48,272 nucleotides of DNA from Heterostelium multicystogenum (GCA_003667245.1 RCNN01000278.1:1-48272), one strand, 5' to 3'; counted from the stretch's first letter, positions 9,915 through 19,648 are shown. Made by a program: numbers and translations. The notes: generated from the sequence alone by a model not told the origin.

Positions 9915-11223
9915 TCAAAAGCCGAAACGCAGGTCCATCTCCGCCGGGATCGGCAAATACACCGTATGCCCGTCACCCGGCGCCACCGCGATGGCCTCGC
10001 CCTTGGCGTTGTGCAATGAGCCCAGGTCAAAGTGGAAATTCCCCGCCGGGGTCATCAGTTCCAGGTGATTGCCCACGGCAAAACGGTTCTTGACCTTGAC
10101 CTCGGCCAGTTCGCCGCGCCGTTCACCGGTCAGTTCGCCGACGAACTGCTGGCGTTCGGACACCGAGCTGCCGTTCTGATAGTTCTGATACTCATCGTGC
10201 ACGTGCCGGCGCAGGAAACCCTCGGTGTAGCCGCGCTGGGCCAGGGATTCGAGGTTGGTCATCAAGCCCCGGTCAAAGTCGCGCCCGGCCACCGCGTCAT
10301 CAAATCGCCTGGCGATATACCTGGGTGGTTCGGGCGCAGTAAAAGTGGGATTTGGTGCGGCCTTCGATCTTCAACGAGTGCACGCCCATGCGCGTCAGCC
10401 GCTCGACGTGCTGCACCGCCCGCAGGTCCTTGGCGTTCATGATGTAGGTGCCGTGTTCATCTTCGAAGGCGGGCATCTGTTCGTCGGGGCGATTGGCCTC
10501 CTGCAGCAGGAACACCTGGTCGGTGGGCGCGCCGAGGCCCAGGGTCGGCTCGGGCGCATAGTGCTGCACGATGTCGCCGGCGGCGTTTTCCACCGCAGGC
10601 GTCGCCTGGTATTTCCAGCGGCAGGCGTTGGTGCAGGTGCCCTGGTTGGCATCCCGCTTGTTCATGTAGCCCGACAGCAGGCAGCGCCCGGAATAGGCCA
10701 TGCACAGCGCACCGTGCACAAACACTTCCAGCTCCATGGCGGGGACTTGCTGGCGAATCTCGTCGATTTCCTCCAGCGACAACTCCCGGGACAGGATGAT
10801 CCGGCAGATGCCCTGCGCCTGCCAGAATTCGACGCTGGCCCAGTTCACCGTATTGGCCTGCACCGACAGGTGGATCGGCATGTGCGGGAAGTGCCGGCGT
10901 ACCAGCATGATCAGGCCCGGGTCGGACATGATCAGCGCATCCGGGCCCATGGCGATCACCGGGGCAAGGTCCTTGAGGAAGGTTTTCAGCTTGGCGTTGT
11001 GAGGCGCGATGTTGACCACCACATAGAACCGCTTGCCCTGGGCCTGGGCTTCCTGGATGCCGAGGGCGAGGTTGGCGTGGTCGAACTCGTTATTGCGCAC
11101 CCGCAGGCTGTAGCGCGGTTGCCCGGCGTAGAACGGCATCGGCACCGTAGGCAAAGGCATAACGCATGTTTTTTCAGGGTGCCGGCGGGGGCGAAGCAGT
11201 TCGGGGGCGATAACGGGAGGCAT
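9915..11223 (-). CDS. yegQ: tRNA 5-hydroxyuridine-modification peptidase U32 protein, YegQ/TrhP (frameshifted)
   Basis: A U32-family protein of about 435 residues, needed in E. coli (as TrhP) for the prephenate-dependent route to 5-hydroxyuridine at tRNA position 34. Recognisable landmarks are YAGQPRYSLRVRNNEFDHAN near residue 33, NIAPHNAKLKTFLKDLAP, MSDPGLIMLVRRHFP, VFVHGALCMAYSGRCLLSG and NQGTCTNACRWKY, with the conserved cysteines of the U32 metal or iron-sulfur site. SLKIEGRTKSHFYCA follows. The C-terminal domain (GYTEGFLRRHVHDEYQNYQ to DLRFGF) is in another frame after a break near 10296. Three extra bases at 11140-11200 scramble about 20 residues of the N-terminus and then restore the frame. 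The ATG at 11223 gives the family-like start MPPVIAPELL. It stands alone on this strand. Confidence 0.92.
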
Positions 11224-11372
11224 GGGTTCGGGTCGCAAAAGGGCGGCAGGGTAGCCGGGCCGGGTGCGCAGTTTATTGATCCAGGTCTAATAAGTAGGGC
11301 ACTCGCGGGATTTGCAGTGGACTAAACATCAAGGCGCACATGAGCGCCTGGTGTTTTAGACATGGACCGGAC

Positions 11373-12436
11373 ATGAACCAAACCAATCTGCAATTCAAAA
11401 ACCCTGCTGTTACTGCTCGCCCTGGTGACCATCGCGTTTATCTGGATTTTGCTGCCGTTCTACGGCGCGGTGTTCTGGGCGGTGATCCTGGGGATCATCT
11501 TTGCGCCGATGCAACGGCGCTTCCAGCAACGTTTTGGCTGGAACCGCAATCTCACATCCCTGGCAACCCTGACGGTGTGCCTGATAATCGCGATTCTGCC
11601 GGTGATCATCACCAGTGCCTTGCTGGTGCAGGAGGGCGCGACGCTTTACAAGAACGTCGAGAGCGGCAAGCTCGACGTTGCCGGGTATATCGAGCAGTTC
11701 AAGAACTTCCTGCCACCGTATTTCCAGCATCTGCTGGACCGCTTCGGCATGGGCAACCTGGAAGGCCTGCGGGAGAAGATCGTCAAGAGTGCGATTGCAG
11801 GGCAGCCAGTTTTTTGCGACCCAGGCGTTCAGCTTCGGCCAGGGCACGTTTGATTTCCTGGTGAGTTTTTTCATCATGCTGTACTTGCTGTACTTCCTGC
11901 TGCGCGATGGCCCCGAGCTGGTGCGCAAGGTGCGCACCGCGGTGCCGCTGGCCGAACCGCAGAAGCGTCGCCTGCAATTGAAGTTCAACCGGGTGGTGCG
12001 CGCCACGGTGAAAGGCAACGTGCTGGTAGCGGTCACGCAAGGCGCGTTGGGTGGTTTGATCTTCTGGTTCCTGGACATTCCCAGCGCGTTGCTCTGGGCG
12101 GTGTTGATGGCGTTTCTGTCGCTGCTGCCGGCGGTGGGCGCGGGGATCGTGTGGGGCCGGTGGCGGCGTACTTCCTGCTGAGCGGGTCGATCTGGCAGGG
12201 CGTGGTGCTCGGGTTGTTCGGGGTATTTGTGATCGGGCTGGTGGACAATGTGCTAAGGCCCATCCTGGTGGGCAAGGACACCCGCATTGCCGGATTACCT
12301 GATCCTTATCTCAACCTTGGCGGCCTGTCGATCTTTGGCTTGAACGGCTTTGTCATCGGGCCACTGATTGCTGCGTTGTTTCATGTCCAGCTGGGCGCTG
12401 TTTGTGGAAACCAAACCGCGGGTGCAACTGCCTTAG
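11373..12436 (+). CDS. AI-2E family transporter (PerM/YdiK-like, frameshifted)
   Basis: A polytopic inner-membrane permease of about 354 residues in the AI-2E/PerM family. Members move autoinducer-2 or act as Na+/H+ antiporters; the substrate here is not determinable. It starts MNQTNLQFK followed by helix LLLALVTIAFIWILLPFYG, then AVFWAVILGIIFAP. The cytosolic or periplasmic middle region contains NVESGKLDVAGYIEQFKNFLP. The C-terminal helices contain the family core: SALLWAVLMAFLSLLPAVGAG, DNVLRPILVGKDTR and LGGLSIFGLNGFVIGPL. Frame breaks lie near 11405, 11800, 12155, 12290 and 12385. The stop at 12434-12436 overlaps by four bases the stop of a small convergent gene. Confidence 0.88.
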
Positions 12437-12612
12437 GCATGAAAGCAATGCGCCATTTTGACCGACAGGGCCTGGGCGGCCGGTAATGAAGTGAGTGGGC
12501 CGCTGATGGCTTCGCCATCGCGTACCAGGTACCAGCAGGCGAGCAAGCCAAGCTCCCGCAGAGAGGCGGGAACGGCACTGCCGATGACAGACATGATTTG
12601 AATAGTGGGCAT
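12433..12612 (-). CDS. Small conserved protein of 59 residues, function unknown
   Basis: An uninterrupted 59-codon ORF starting MPTIQIMSVIGSAVPASLRE and ending SVKMAHCFHA. A strong ribosome-binding site (GGAGG, plus-strand 12618-12622) lies seven bases before the ATG, which is the main reason I call it real. It has no signal peptide. The centre contains a short hydrophobic strand (LGLLACWYLVRDGEAI) followed by AAQALSVKMA, resembling a tiny single-domain fold. It is convergent with, and overlaps by four bases, the AI-2E transporter gene. I do not recognise a family. An artefact is less likely because the frame is intact in a region where real genes are often damaged. Confidence 0.55.
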   Translation of the reverse strand: MPTIQIMSVIGSAVPASLRELGLLACWYLVRDGEAISGPLTSLPAAQALSVKMAHCFHA

Positions 12613-12715
12613 GATGACCTCCGATACGCTATGGAGGTGACATTACGGTGCGTAGGCCTTCAGGGAAAATCAACCTGCTCGATAGTCGACATCACTGTTA
12701 TCGAGCGACCCTCAG

Positions 12716-12909
12716 TCAGTCGACCACCTGGTCGAGCATATGCACCACTTCCTGTTCACTGAGCAGGCCCTTGCGCACCAGGTTTTCCGTCAGCAAGGAC
12801 AGGAACTTGGCGTTGCGATGGCCTTCCAGGGCCTTGAGCTCCGTCAGTACGCTATAGACCTTGCTCGAGGTGCAGAGGCCGGCGGTGCGATGTGGGTTTG
12901 CGTGGGCAT
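12716..12909 (-). CDS. Small helical protein of about 64 residues, function unknown (frameshifted)
   Basis: I do not recognise the family. The C-terminal 50 residues read KVYSVLTELKALEGHRNAKF, then LSLLTENLVRKGLLSEQEVV and end MLDQVVD. This is an amphipathic helical pattern with no membrane segment. The N-terminus MPTQTHIA comes from an ATG at 12907-12909 in a different frame, joined by one base change near 12875-12885. It lies 103 bases upstream of the 59-residue gene on the same strand. The LSEQEVVHMLDQVVD tail resembles small regulatory or adaptor proteins, but nothing in the sequence fixes a role. Confidence 0.45.
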
Positions 12910-13090
12910 GGGCAATCGTCCTTGTTTGTTATTGGTCGGACAGTGTTGATAGTGGAAGCCTTTTGAGACACAAACATGACAGCGCAGGCCCCGTTCGGGC
13001 AAGCGCCTATTGAGATCAATGATGTGGGATTTTGGCCACAGCCATTGTCCTTATAACGACCTTGGCGAGATTTATTCAGACCTGCAGGCC

Positions 13091-13122
13091 AAAAAAAAGG
13101 CCCCGCTTTTAGGGCGGAGCCT
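13091..13122 (-). terminator. Intrinsic terminator of the glycine-zipper gene
   Basis: Read on the minus strand: AGGCTCCGC, a 7-base loop, GCGGGGCCT (nine pairs including one G-T), then eight T residues. It lies 23 bases after the stop at 13145. Confidence 0.85.
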
Positions 13123-13144
13123 GTTCAGGTGTATCAGTTGAGGC

Positions 13145-13493
13145 TTACCAGCCGCGACCGTAATAGCCGTGTGGAGGGCCGTAGTAGCCGCGCGGTGGGC
13201 CGTAGTAGACCGGCGCCGGGCGGTAATAAACCTGTTGTTGCACATACACAGGCGGTGGCGGTGCGTAGTAGAACCGGCGGCGGAGCGGCATACACCGGCT
13301 GCGGCTGGACATACACCGGTTGTTGCACGTAGACCGGCCGCGATTGGCTGGCGACGATCGAGCCGCCTACCACTGCACCAACAACGGCTCCCAGTGCGAG
13401 CGGAGCACCCCAACCACCACCGTGGGCGGAGGCCTGTCCTGCCATAGCGAGTGCGCCGATCAGCAAGGCGATCTTGGGGAGTTTACGAATCAT
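13145..13493 (-). CDS. Exported glycine-zipper protein with Tyr/Pro/Val-rich tail (frameshifted)
   Basis: A small cell-envelope protein of about 115 residues. The signal peptide MIRKLPKIALLIGALAMAG...ASA is followed by HGGGWGAPLALGAVVGAVVGGSIVASQ, a glycine zipper typical of envelope-associated proteins. The rest is low complexity, built of repeated PVYVQQPVY / PPPVYYAPP / PRGYYGPPHG-like units and ending GYYGRGW. One base change near 13260-13272 moves the frame inside the repeats. The ATG at 13493 is preferred over the ATG two codons upstream because GAGGA precedes it at a six-base spacing. A strong terminator follows. The function is unknown; such proteins are often found in stress or envelope regulons, but that is only a family generality. 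Confidence 0.75.
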
Positions 13494-13612
13494 GGTCATT
13501 CCTCGGTTAGCCCCTGCGCTCATGGTCTGCAATCAATCGACTCAAGGATTGTCGCGGGGATACTTTTAAGACAGCGTATTTCTAAAAAACAGCACAGCCC
13601 GATAGGTAAAGG

Positions 13613-13669
13613 TTGTGTAAGGTCTGTATCGGTTGGCTTACACAAGTGGCCGGGCACAGTGCGTATGAT
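13613..13669 (+). promoter_or_regulatory. Inverted repeat TTGTGTAAG-N15-CTTACACAA plus -10-like TATGAT upstream of the shikimate dehydrogenase gene
   Basis: Perfect 9-bp arms at 13613-13621 and 13637-13645 are separated by 15 bases. A TATGAT hexamer follows at 13664-13669, 73 bases before the ATG at 13742. No good -35 hexamer sits at the right distance; its place overlaps the right arm. That fits an activator-dependent promoter. The inner half-sites TGTAAG and CTTACA are those of GacA-type boxes, but the spacer is 15 rather than the usual 6. The binding protein is therefore inferred only as unknown. Confidence 0.5.
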
Positions 13670-13741
13670 CCATGACAACCCGCCGGCGCGGGTATTCCGT
13701 CTATCCGAAACCGCCTCTGGAATGGCTTCAAGGAGTTACCG

Positions 13742-14561
13742 ATGCAGATGAACCCCAACAAGGACACCCAACTGTGCATGTCACTGTCGGCGCGCCCCGG
13801 GAACTTTGGCCTGCGCTTTCATAACCACCTGTACGAGCAGTTGGGGTTGAATTTCTACTACAAGGCCTTCAGTAGCCAGGACCTGCCTGGCGCCGTCGGT
13901 GGCATTCGGGCCTTGGGCATTCGGGGTTGTGGCGTGTCGATGCCGTTCAAGGAAGCCTGTATTGCCCTGGTGGATGAGCTGGACGATTCGGCGCGGGCCA
14001 TTGCGTCAATCAATACCATCGTCAACACCGACGGGCATTTGAAGGCCTACAACACCGATTACATTGCCATCGAGCAACTGCTGCACAAGCACCAGGTGCC
14101 CAAGGACTCGACCTTCGCCCTGCGCGGCAGCGGCGGCATGGCCAAGGCGGTGGCCAGTGCCTTGCGCGATGGCGGCTACGCCAAGGGCGTGATCGTGGCG
14201 CGCAATGAAGAAGCGGGCCGGGCGCTGGCCCAGAGCCTGGGGTATGAGTGGCAGGCGCAGTTGGGTGCCTTGCGCCCGCAGATGCTGGTCAACGTGACGC
14301 CGATTGGCATGACCGGAGGGGCGGAAGCGGATCAGTTGGCGTTTGAAGCTGACGCGGTTGATGCGGGCCGAGACGGTCTTCGATGTGGTGGCGATTCCCT
14401 CGGAAACGCCACTGATCCTGCGTGGACGGGCCCAGGGCAAACGAGTGATCACCGGTTTGGAAGTGATCGCCATCCAGGCGTTGGAGCAGTTCGTGCTGTA
14501 CACCGGCGTGCGGCCGACGGATGAACAGTTTCAGGCGGCGGTGGCATTTGCCCGGAGCTGA
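13742..14561 (+). CDS. Shikimate 5-dehydrogenase-like oxidoreductase (frameshifted once)
   Basis: A protein of about 272 residues of the shikimate/quinate dehydrogenase family, which reduces 3-dehydroshikimate or oxidises shikimate/quinate with NAD(P). The N-terminal substrate domain holds GCGVSMPFKEACI, with the catalytic lysine (residue ~63), and LKAYNTDYIAIEQLL, with the paired aspartate (~94). The Rossmann-fold half begins near FALRGSGGMAKAVASALRDGG. It is not the typical aroE housekeeping protein: the short N-terminus MQMNPNKDTQLCMSLS suggests an accessory paralogue. A single extra base near 14360 moves the last 65 residues (ETVFDVVAIPSETPL onward) to another frame. GGAG lies nine bases before the ATG. 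Its own promoter is likely, given the palindrome upstream. Confidence 0.85.
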
Positions 14562-14572
14562 GCATCACCGCT

Positions 14573-14780
14573 GGCGGTGTGGAGAGTGAGCTTGCTGTGG
14601 CGAGGGAGCTTGCTTTGGAGAGTGAGCTTTTGTGGCGAGGGAGCTTGCTCCCGCTGGGTTGCGCAGCAGCCCCAAGAAAATGGGAGCGCTACGCACTCCA
14701 GCGGGAGCAAGCTCCCTCGCCACAGCAAGCTCCCTCGCCACAAAAGCTCCATCACCACAGAAGCCCACTCACCACAAACA
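14573..14780. repeat. REP doublet with tandemly repeated arms (type II)
   Basis: The core at 14631-14724 has arms TGTGGCGAGGGAGCTTGC / GCAAGCTCCCTCGCCACA around a variable centre. The left side carries three more units of about 18 bases in tandem (GTGGAGAGTGAGCTTGC, TGTGGCGAGGGAGCTTGC, TTTGGAGAGTGAGCTTT). The right side carries an exact extra copy (AGCTCCCTCGCCACA at about 14728-14742), then degenerate CTCCATCACCACA and CCCACTCACCACA units. It fills the space between two convergent gene ends. Confidence 0.88.
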
Positions 14781-15430
14781 TTACTCGAGCCGCGAAAGGC
14801 GCTCTTCCAGCGCCGCAATCCGCGCTTCCAGCTCTTCGATACGCTCCAGGGAAACCCCACTTCCCGCACCACGCTCCACCGGATTCCCACGCGCCGCCAG
14901 GATCGCTTCAATGTCCGCCGGGGTCGCCCAGGGCGTGCATGTACCGATCTTCCCGCTGCCCCGACTGACGCGGCACCAACAACGCCAGCCCACGGGCAAT
15001 CAGGCGTTCCAGTTGATGCACCACCTGCTCGGCGTCTTCAAAGTCATGCATGCGCCCGCTGCGGGTCAGCAGTTCGTTGACCGTCTGCGGCCCCCGCAGA
15101 GAACAGCAACCCGCTGAGAATCACCTGGGCCGGCACCAGCTCCAGCGCCTTGTCCACCCGATGCTCCCAGCGGTCGGCGCGGCTGCCCATCACCAGCCGG
15201 GTAAACCCGCGGCCTTCCAGGGCCCGCAGGCTCTGGCCAACCTGGCCCTGGCTGAGGTTCATCACCGGTTCGCGGCTGGTTTTCTGGTTACAGGCGATCA
15301 CCAGCGCGTTGAGGGTCAACGGGTAGGTTTCGGGGCTGGTGGCCTGTTTTTCGATCAGGCAGCCAAGGATGCGGATTTCCGTGCTGTTCAGGCGCGGTTC
15401 TTCGGAAGTGGTGTCGTGCTCGGTGGTCAT
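14781..15430 (-). CDS. yceH: YceH family protein (UPF0502, frameshifted)
   Basis: A conserved cytosolic protein of about 216 residues built of winged-helix domains, function unestablished. The start [20 protein letters not shown] leads into [24 protein letters not shown] and [19 protein letters not shown], the family signature. A base change near 15100 precedes the second winged-helix segment ([20 protein letters not shown]). Another near 14925 precedes the C-terminal coiled coil [21 protein letters not shown], which may mediate dimerisation. The stop is at 14781-14783. The gene is monocistronic here and convergent with the shikimate dehydrogenase gene across a REP element. Confidence 0.88.
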
Positions 15431-15556
15431 CGCGCTTTCCCTAATGCAGTGAGCTCACTAGCCTAATCCTGAAAAAATAAAAGACAAGCGGCGCCGGTGG
15501 CCGGCATGTCTATAATCGCGGCTGTTTCAAACCCTGCCACAACTGTCGAGACTGTC

Positions 15557-16070
15557 ATGACTATTTCCCTGTACGCCGCTTCCCTCCCGGTTCTTCAAGC
15601 AAATGCTCAACGCCCTGAGCGATGTGCTGAACAAGGCCGAGGCCCACGCCACCGCCAAAGAACATCGACCCGAAACGCCTTCCTGCAGGCACGCCTGTAC
15701 CCGGACATGTTCCCGCTGGTGCGCCAGGTGCAGATCGCCGTCGACTTCGCCCAAAGGCGTTTCTGCCCGCCTGGCTGAAATCGAAGTTCCGAAATACGAC
15801 GATACAGAAGTCACCTTCGCCGACCTGCAAGCGCTGATCGCCAAGGTCCTGGCGTTTATCGACACCATCACCCCGGCCCAGGTCGACGGTAAAGAAGGCA
15901 TCGAGATCATCACTCGCCCTGGCACCCCGAAAGAGAAGCGCTTCAGCGGCCAGTCGTACCTGCTGAGCTACGGCCTGCCGCAGTTCTTCTTCCACGTCAC
16001 CACCGCTTACGCCTTGCTGCGTCACAACGGCGTGGAAGTGGGCAAGCGCGACTACATGGGCGCGTTCTAA
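15557..16070 (+). CDS. DUF1993 family protein (frameshifted)
   Basis: About 170 residues, a DinB-like four-helix family (DUF1993) of unknown function. It starts MTISLYAASLPV; the readable core contains LNALSDVLNKAEAHA, PDMFPLVRQVQIAVDFA and ITPAQVDGKEGIEIITRPG. The C-terminal FSGQSYLLSYGLPQFFFHVT, with HNGVEVGKRDYMGAF after it, is the family end. Three extra bases near 15597, 15665 and 15755 break the first third. A TATAAT hexamer at 15511-15516 is a likely -10 box, with no obvious -35. A strong two-way terminator follows. Confidence 0.85.
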
Positions 16071-16080
16071 GCCTTGTAAT

Positions 16081-16125
16081 AAAAAGCCCGGGGCGGTTCA
16101 TTCACGAACCGCCCCGGGCTTTTTT
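16081..16125. terminator. Bidirectional terminator between the DUF1993 gene and sstT
   Basis: Near-perfect palindrome with arms AAAAAGCCCGGGGCGGTTC and GAACCGCCCCGGGCTTTTT and a six-base loop. It ends in T runs on both strands and lies between two convergent genes. Confidence 0.93.
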
Positions 16126-16138
16126 GTGCGCGCAAGGT

Positions 16139-17363
16139 CTACGCGGCTTGTTCTTCCTTGCCCAGGCACGCGGCAGCGGTGAACAACACATCGGTGGACG
16201 AGTTCAGTGCGGTCTCCGCCGAGTCCTGCAACACGCCGATGATGAAGCCCACGGCCACCACCTGCATGGCGATTTCGCTGGGAATGCCGAACAGGCTGCA
16301 CGCCAGCGGGATCAACAGCAGCGAGCCCCCGGCAACCCCCGACGCGCCGCAGGCACACACCGCCGCGACCACGCTGAGCAGCACGGCGGTGGGGATGTCC
16401 ACGGCAATGCCCAGGGTGTTCACGGCGGCCAGGGTCAGCACGGTGATGGTGATGGCAGCGCCGGCCATATTGATGGTGGCGCCCAGCGGGATCGACACCG
16501 AGTACGTGTCTTCATGCAGGCCCAGGCGCTTGCTCAAACGCCAGGTTGACCGGAATGTTGGCCGCCGAACTGCGGGTGAAAAACGCGGTGATCCCGCTTT
16601 CCCGCAGGCACATCAGCACCAGCGGGTAAGGGTTGCGGCGCAGCTTCCAGAACACGATGGCCGGGTTGATCACCAGCGCGACGAACAGCATGCAGCCGAT
16701 CAACACCAACAGCAGGTGTGCGTAGCCCAGCAGGGCGCCGAAGCCGGACGTTGGCGAGGGTCGAGGCCACCAGGCCGAAAATCCCCAGGGGCGCGAAGCG
16801 GATCACCATGCGCACGATCAGCGTGACGCCGTTGGACAGGTCCCCAGCACGGTGCGGGTGGTGTCGCTGGCATGGCGAATGGCGATGCCCATGCCGATGG
16901 CCCACGCCAGGATACCGATGAAATTGGCGTTCATCAGCGCGCTGACCGGGTTGTCCACCACGCTCAGCAACAGGCTTTGCAACACATCACCGATACCGCC
17001 GGGAGGGCTGACGGCCACATCGTGGGTGGCCAGCACCAGCGAGGAGGGGAACAGCGTGCTGGCGATCACCGCGACCACGGCGGCAGCGAACGTGCCCAGC
17101 AGGTACAGGAAACAGGATCGGGCGGATATGGGTTTCCTGGCCGTGCTTGTGGCTGGCAATCGAGGCCATCACCAGCACAAAATACCAGGATGGGCGCGAC
17201 GGCCTTGAGCGCCGAGACAAAGACCTTGCCAATAAACCCGGTGGCTTGTGCGACGTCGGGCAACAGCAGGGCCAACAGGATACCGGCGATCAGGCCGATG
17301 ACAATTTGGGTGACCAGGCTGATAGACATCAGGCGTTTGAAAGAGGGAAGGGGCAGCAGTCAT
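16139..17363 (-). CDS. sstT: Serine/threonine:Na+ symporter SstT (frameshifted)
   Basis: About 408 residues, a DAACS-family inner-membrane symporter that takes up serine and threonine with sodium. The first helix is [20 protein letters not shown], followed by [19 protein letters not shown]. The central region includes [23 protein letters not shown] and [28 protein letters not shown]. The family core [15 protein letters not shown] (substrate loop) and [20 protein letters not shown] lies at about 16450-16580. The C-terminus is [15 protein letters not shown]. The ATG at 17363 gives MTAAPSLF before the conserved start; an extra T there shifts the frame. Other breaks are near 17180, 17105, 16845, 16745 and 16540. 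It shares a two-way terminator with the DUF1993 gene. Confidence 0.93.
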
Positions 17364-17579
17364 AAAAAAGGTTGTCTCTGGTTTTTTAATAGATGCAGCT
17401 AGGCAGCATGAATCTGGCAGGGGCGAAGTCTAACATCTGTAGGAAAACGTCTAATCCGGGTGCGGCGTTCCGTCACCACGATGGGACACATTTCTGTTAA
17501 CATTGCCCATCCTCTTATTTCTTCTCTATCAGCGGGCCCTCCGGGCTGTCGTTGATGTCGCTGTTTTCTGGAGTTTTTA

Positions 17580-18732
17580 ATGCTGTTTCCGATCCTGCTG
17601 TTGTCGGCAGCCGGTTTTTACCGTGCTGACCACAGAGTTCATCATCGTCGGCCTGTTGCCTTCCATCGCCCGGGACCTCGATTAAGCGTGTCCCAGGCCG
17701 GGTTGCTGGTGACGTTGTTCGCCTTCACCGTGGCGGCGTTTGGCCCGTTCCTCACCGCATATTTCGCCCGGTTCGAGCGCAAGCGGCTGTTTATCACGAT
17801 CCTGATTCATGTTCGGCCTGGCCAACACTCTGGCGGCGATGGCCTCGAATATCTGGGTCATGTCCCTGGCCCGGTTGATCCCGGCGCTGGGGCTGCCGGT
17901 GTTCTGGGCCCTGGCCAGCGAAACAGCGGTGGACATTGTCGGGCCGGACTTCGCCGGCCGCGCGATTGAAAAAATCGGCTTCGGCATCGTGTGTGCCACG
18001 GTCTTCGGGATCCGGTGGGCACGCTGATTTCCGATATGTTCGGCTGGCGCACCGCCTTTGGCATTCTTGCGGTGGTGGCGTTCGCCAAGGCCCTGCTGCT
18101 GTTTATCTACCTGCCGAAGACCCGGGCAAAGCACGACCAGGTCAGCCTGCGCTCGCAGTTCAAGATCTTGCGCAGCCCGCTGATGCAGGGCCATATCCTG
18201 CTGTCGATCCTGGTGTTCAGCGGGATGTTCACCGCCTACACCTACCTGGCAGACATTCTCGAACGCCTGGCGGGTTTTGACGGCACGGTAGTGGGCTGGT
18301 GCCTCATGGGCTTTGGCGCGGTCGGCCTGATCGGCAATTCTTTGGGCGGGCGCATGGTCGACCGTCATCCGCTGATTGCGTCGATGGTGTTCTGCGGTTC
18401 ATGATCGCCGGCATGGTGGCGCTGGTGCCCGCCATCCATTCCACGATCGGGTTGGCGGCGGCGATGGCGGTATGGGGCGTGACCCAGGCGGCATTGTTTC
18501 TGGTCAGCCATGTGCGACTGATGAAGGCCGCACCCCATGCGCCGGCGTTTGCCGCCTCGTTGAACATTGCCGGGGCCAACCTGGGGATTGGCCTGGGGGC
18601 GCTGGTGGGCGGGCATGTGATCGACACCCTGGCCTGGGCAGCCTCGGGTTTGCCGCGGCGGGCTTTATCCTGTTGTCGATCCTGCTGGCGCTGTGGCTGA
18701 TGACCGCCAAGACCCGCGCCGTCTGCGCCTGA
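17580..18732 (+). CDS. MFS transporter, DHA1 family efflux protein (frameshifted)
   Basis: A 12-helix major facilitator of about 384 residues, similar to arabinose-efflux/AraJ-type exporters. The start MLFPILLLSAA is preceded by TCTGGAG at a good spacing. Helix 1-2 carries FTVLTTEFIIVGLLPSIARDL after two breaks. Motif A-like residues occur at YFARFERKRLF, and helices 4-5 read MSLARLIPALGLPVFWALASE. The second half contains MQGHILLSILVFSGMFTAYTYLADIL, GRMVDRHPLIASMVF (second motif A) and AASLNIAGANLGIGLGALVGG. Frame changes lie near 17615, 17680, 17812, 18012, 18400 and 18645. It exports an unknown compound. It is divergent from sstT, and its stop is five bases from the convergent nhaR-like gene end. 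Confidence 0.88.
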
Positions 18733-18736
18733 GCCT

Positions 18737-19640
18737 TCAGGGCAGGGAAGTGAACAGCTCCCGTCTGGCACCTTCGGTAATCGCCACGAATGCCGGGGTG
18801 CTTGACCTTGCGCTCCACCGAGATTGCATAAAACGATTCGGTCACCGCATCCGTCTGGCCGATCAGCGCCACGCCATACTGGCGTTCCACCTCGTCGGCA
18901 ATCACGCTCGGCGCGATGAAAATCCCGCTGCCGGATTGGCCAAAGGCCTGCATCAACGCGCTGTCGTCAAATTCCCCGACAATCCGAGGCTGGATCTGCT
19001 GCTCGGCAAACCAGCGCAGCAAACGGCTGCGCACCACCGTCTCCGCCCCCGGAATCAACAGCGGCGCACCCTGCAGGCATTGTGGGAAATCGCCGCGATG
19101 CTGGTCAGCCAATGCCTGGGTGCGAAAAAGCTGATGCCGCATTCCCCGAGCTTCTGGCTGTAGCCCTTGATGTCCAGGTGCGGCGGCATCGGGCTGTCGG
19201 AGATCACCAGGTCCAGGCGCTGGATCGCCAGGTCCGCCAGCAAGCGTTCGAGTTTGTCTTCACGGCAGGTGATGCGGATCGGCTCGCTCAACTCCATGGT
19301 TGGCGCAATCAGCCGATAGACGATGGACTTGGGCACCACATCCGCGACGCCAACCCGGAACAGGATCTGCTGCTCATTGGGCTGGGTGCGCAACATCGCT
19401 TTCAAGCTCATTGCCCAGCTGGAACATCTGCTCGGCATAGGGCAGCGCCTGGCGCCCGGCTTCGGTCAGCTCCAGCTGGCGCCCGACCTTCTGGAACAAT
19501 GCCACGCCAAAGGTCTGTTCCAGCAGGCTGATCTGCCCGCTGATGGTCTGCGGCGTGAGGTTCAGTTGCTCGCAGGCGCGCACGATGCTGCCGGTCTTGG
19601 CGACGACCCAGAAGTAGTGCAGTTGTCGGTAATTGAGCAT
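18737..19640 (-). CDS. nhaR: LysR-family regulator, NhaR-like (frameshifted)
   Basis: A LysR-type transcriptional regulator of about 300 residues, best matching NhaR, which in E. coli activates the Na+/H+ antiporter gene nhaA. The winged helix-turn-helix is MLNYRQLHYFWVVAKTGSIV then ACEQLNLTPQTISGQISLLE. The effector domain includes RVGVADVVPKSIVYRLI, LVISDSPMPPHLD and SGIFIAPSVIADEVERQYGV. I use the ATG at 19640; an in-frame TTG nine bases upstream is possible. Frame breaks lie near 19400, 19075-19120 and 18775. No antiporter gene is adjacent, so its local partner may be the divergent lipoprotein-TerC pair. A perfect palindrome sits just upstream. Confidence 0.82.
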
Positions 19641-19648
19641 GGCGACCA

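Noticed and set aside
12974..13054. A 26-codon plus-strand ORF (MTAQAPFGQAPIEIND...).
   Set aside because: No ribosome-binding site, no conservation cue and chance length in this composition.
14573..14780. The palindromic repeat as an insertion sequence or MITE with target duplications.
   Set aside because: No transposase, no clear direct duplication at the borders, and the arms match REP elements elsewhere in the window.
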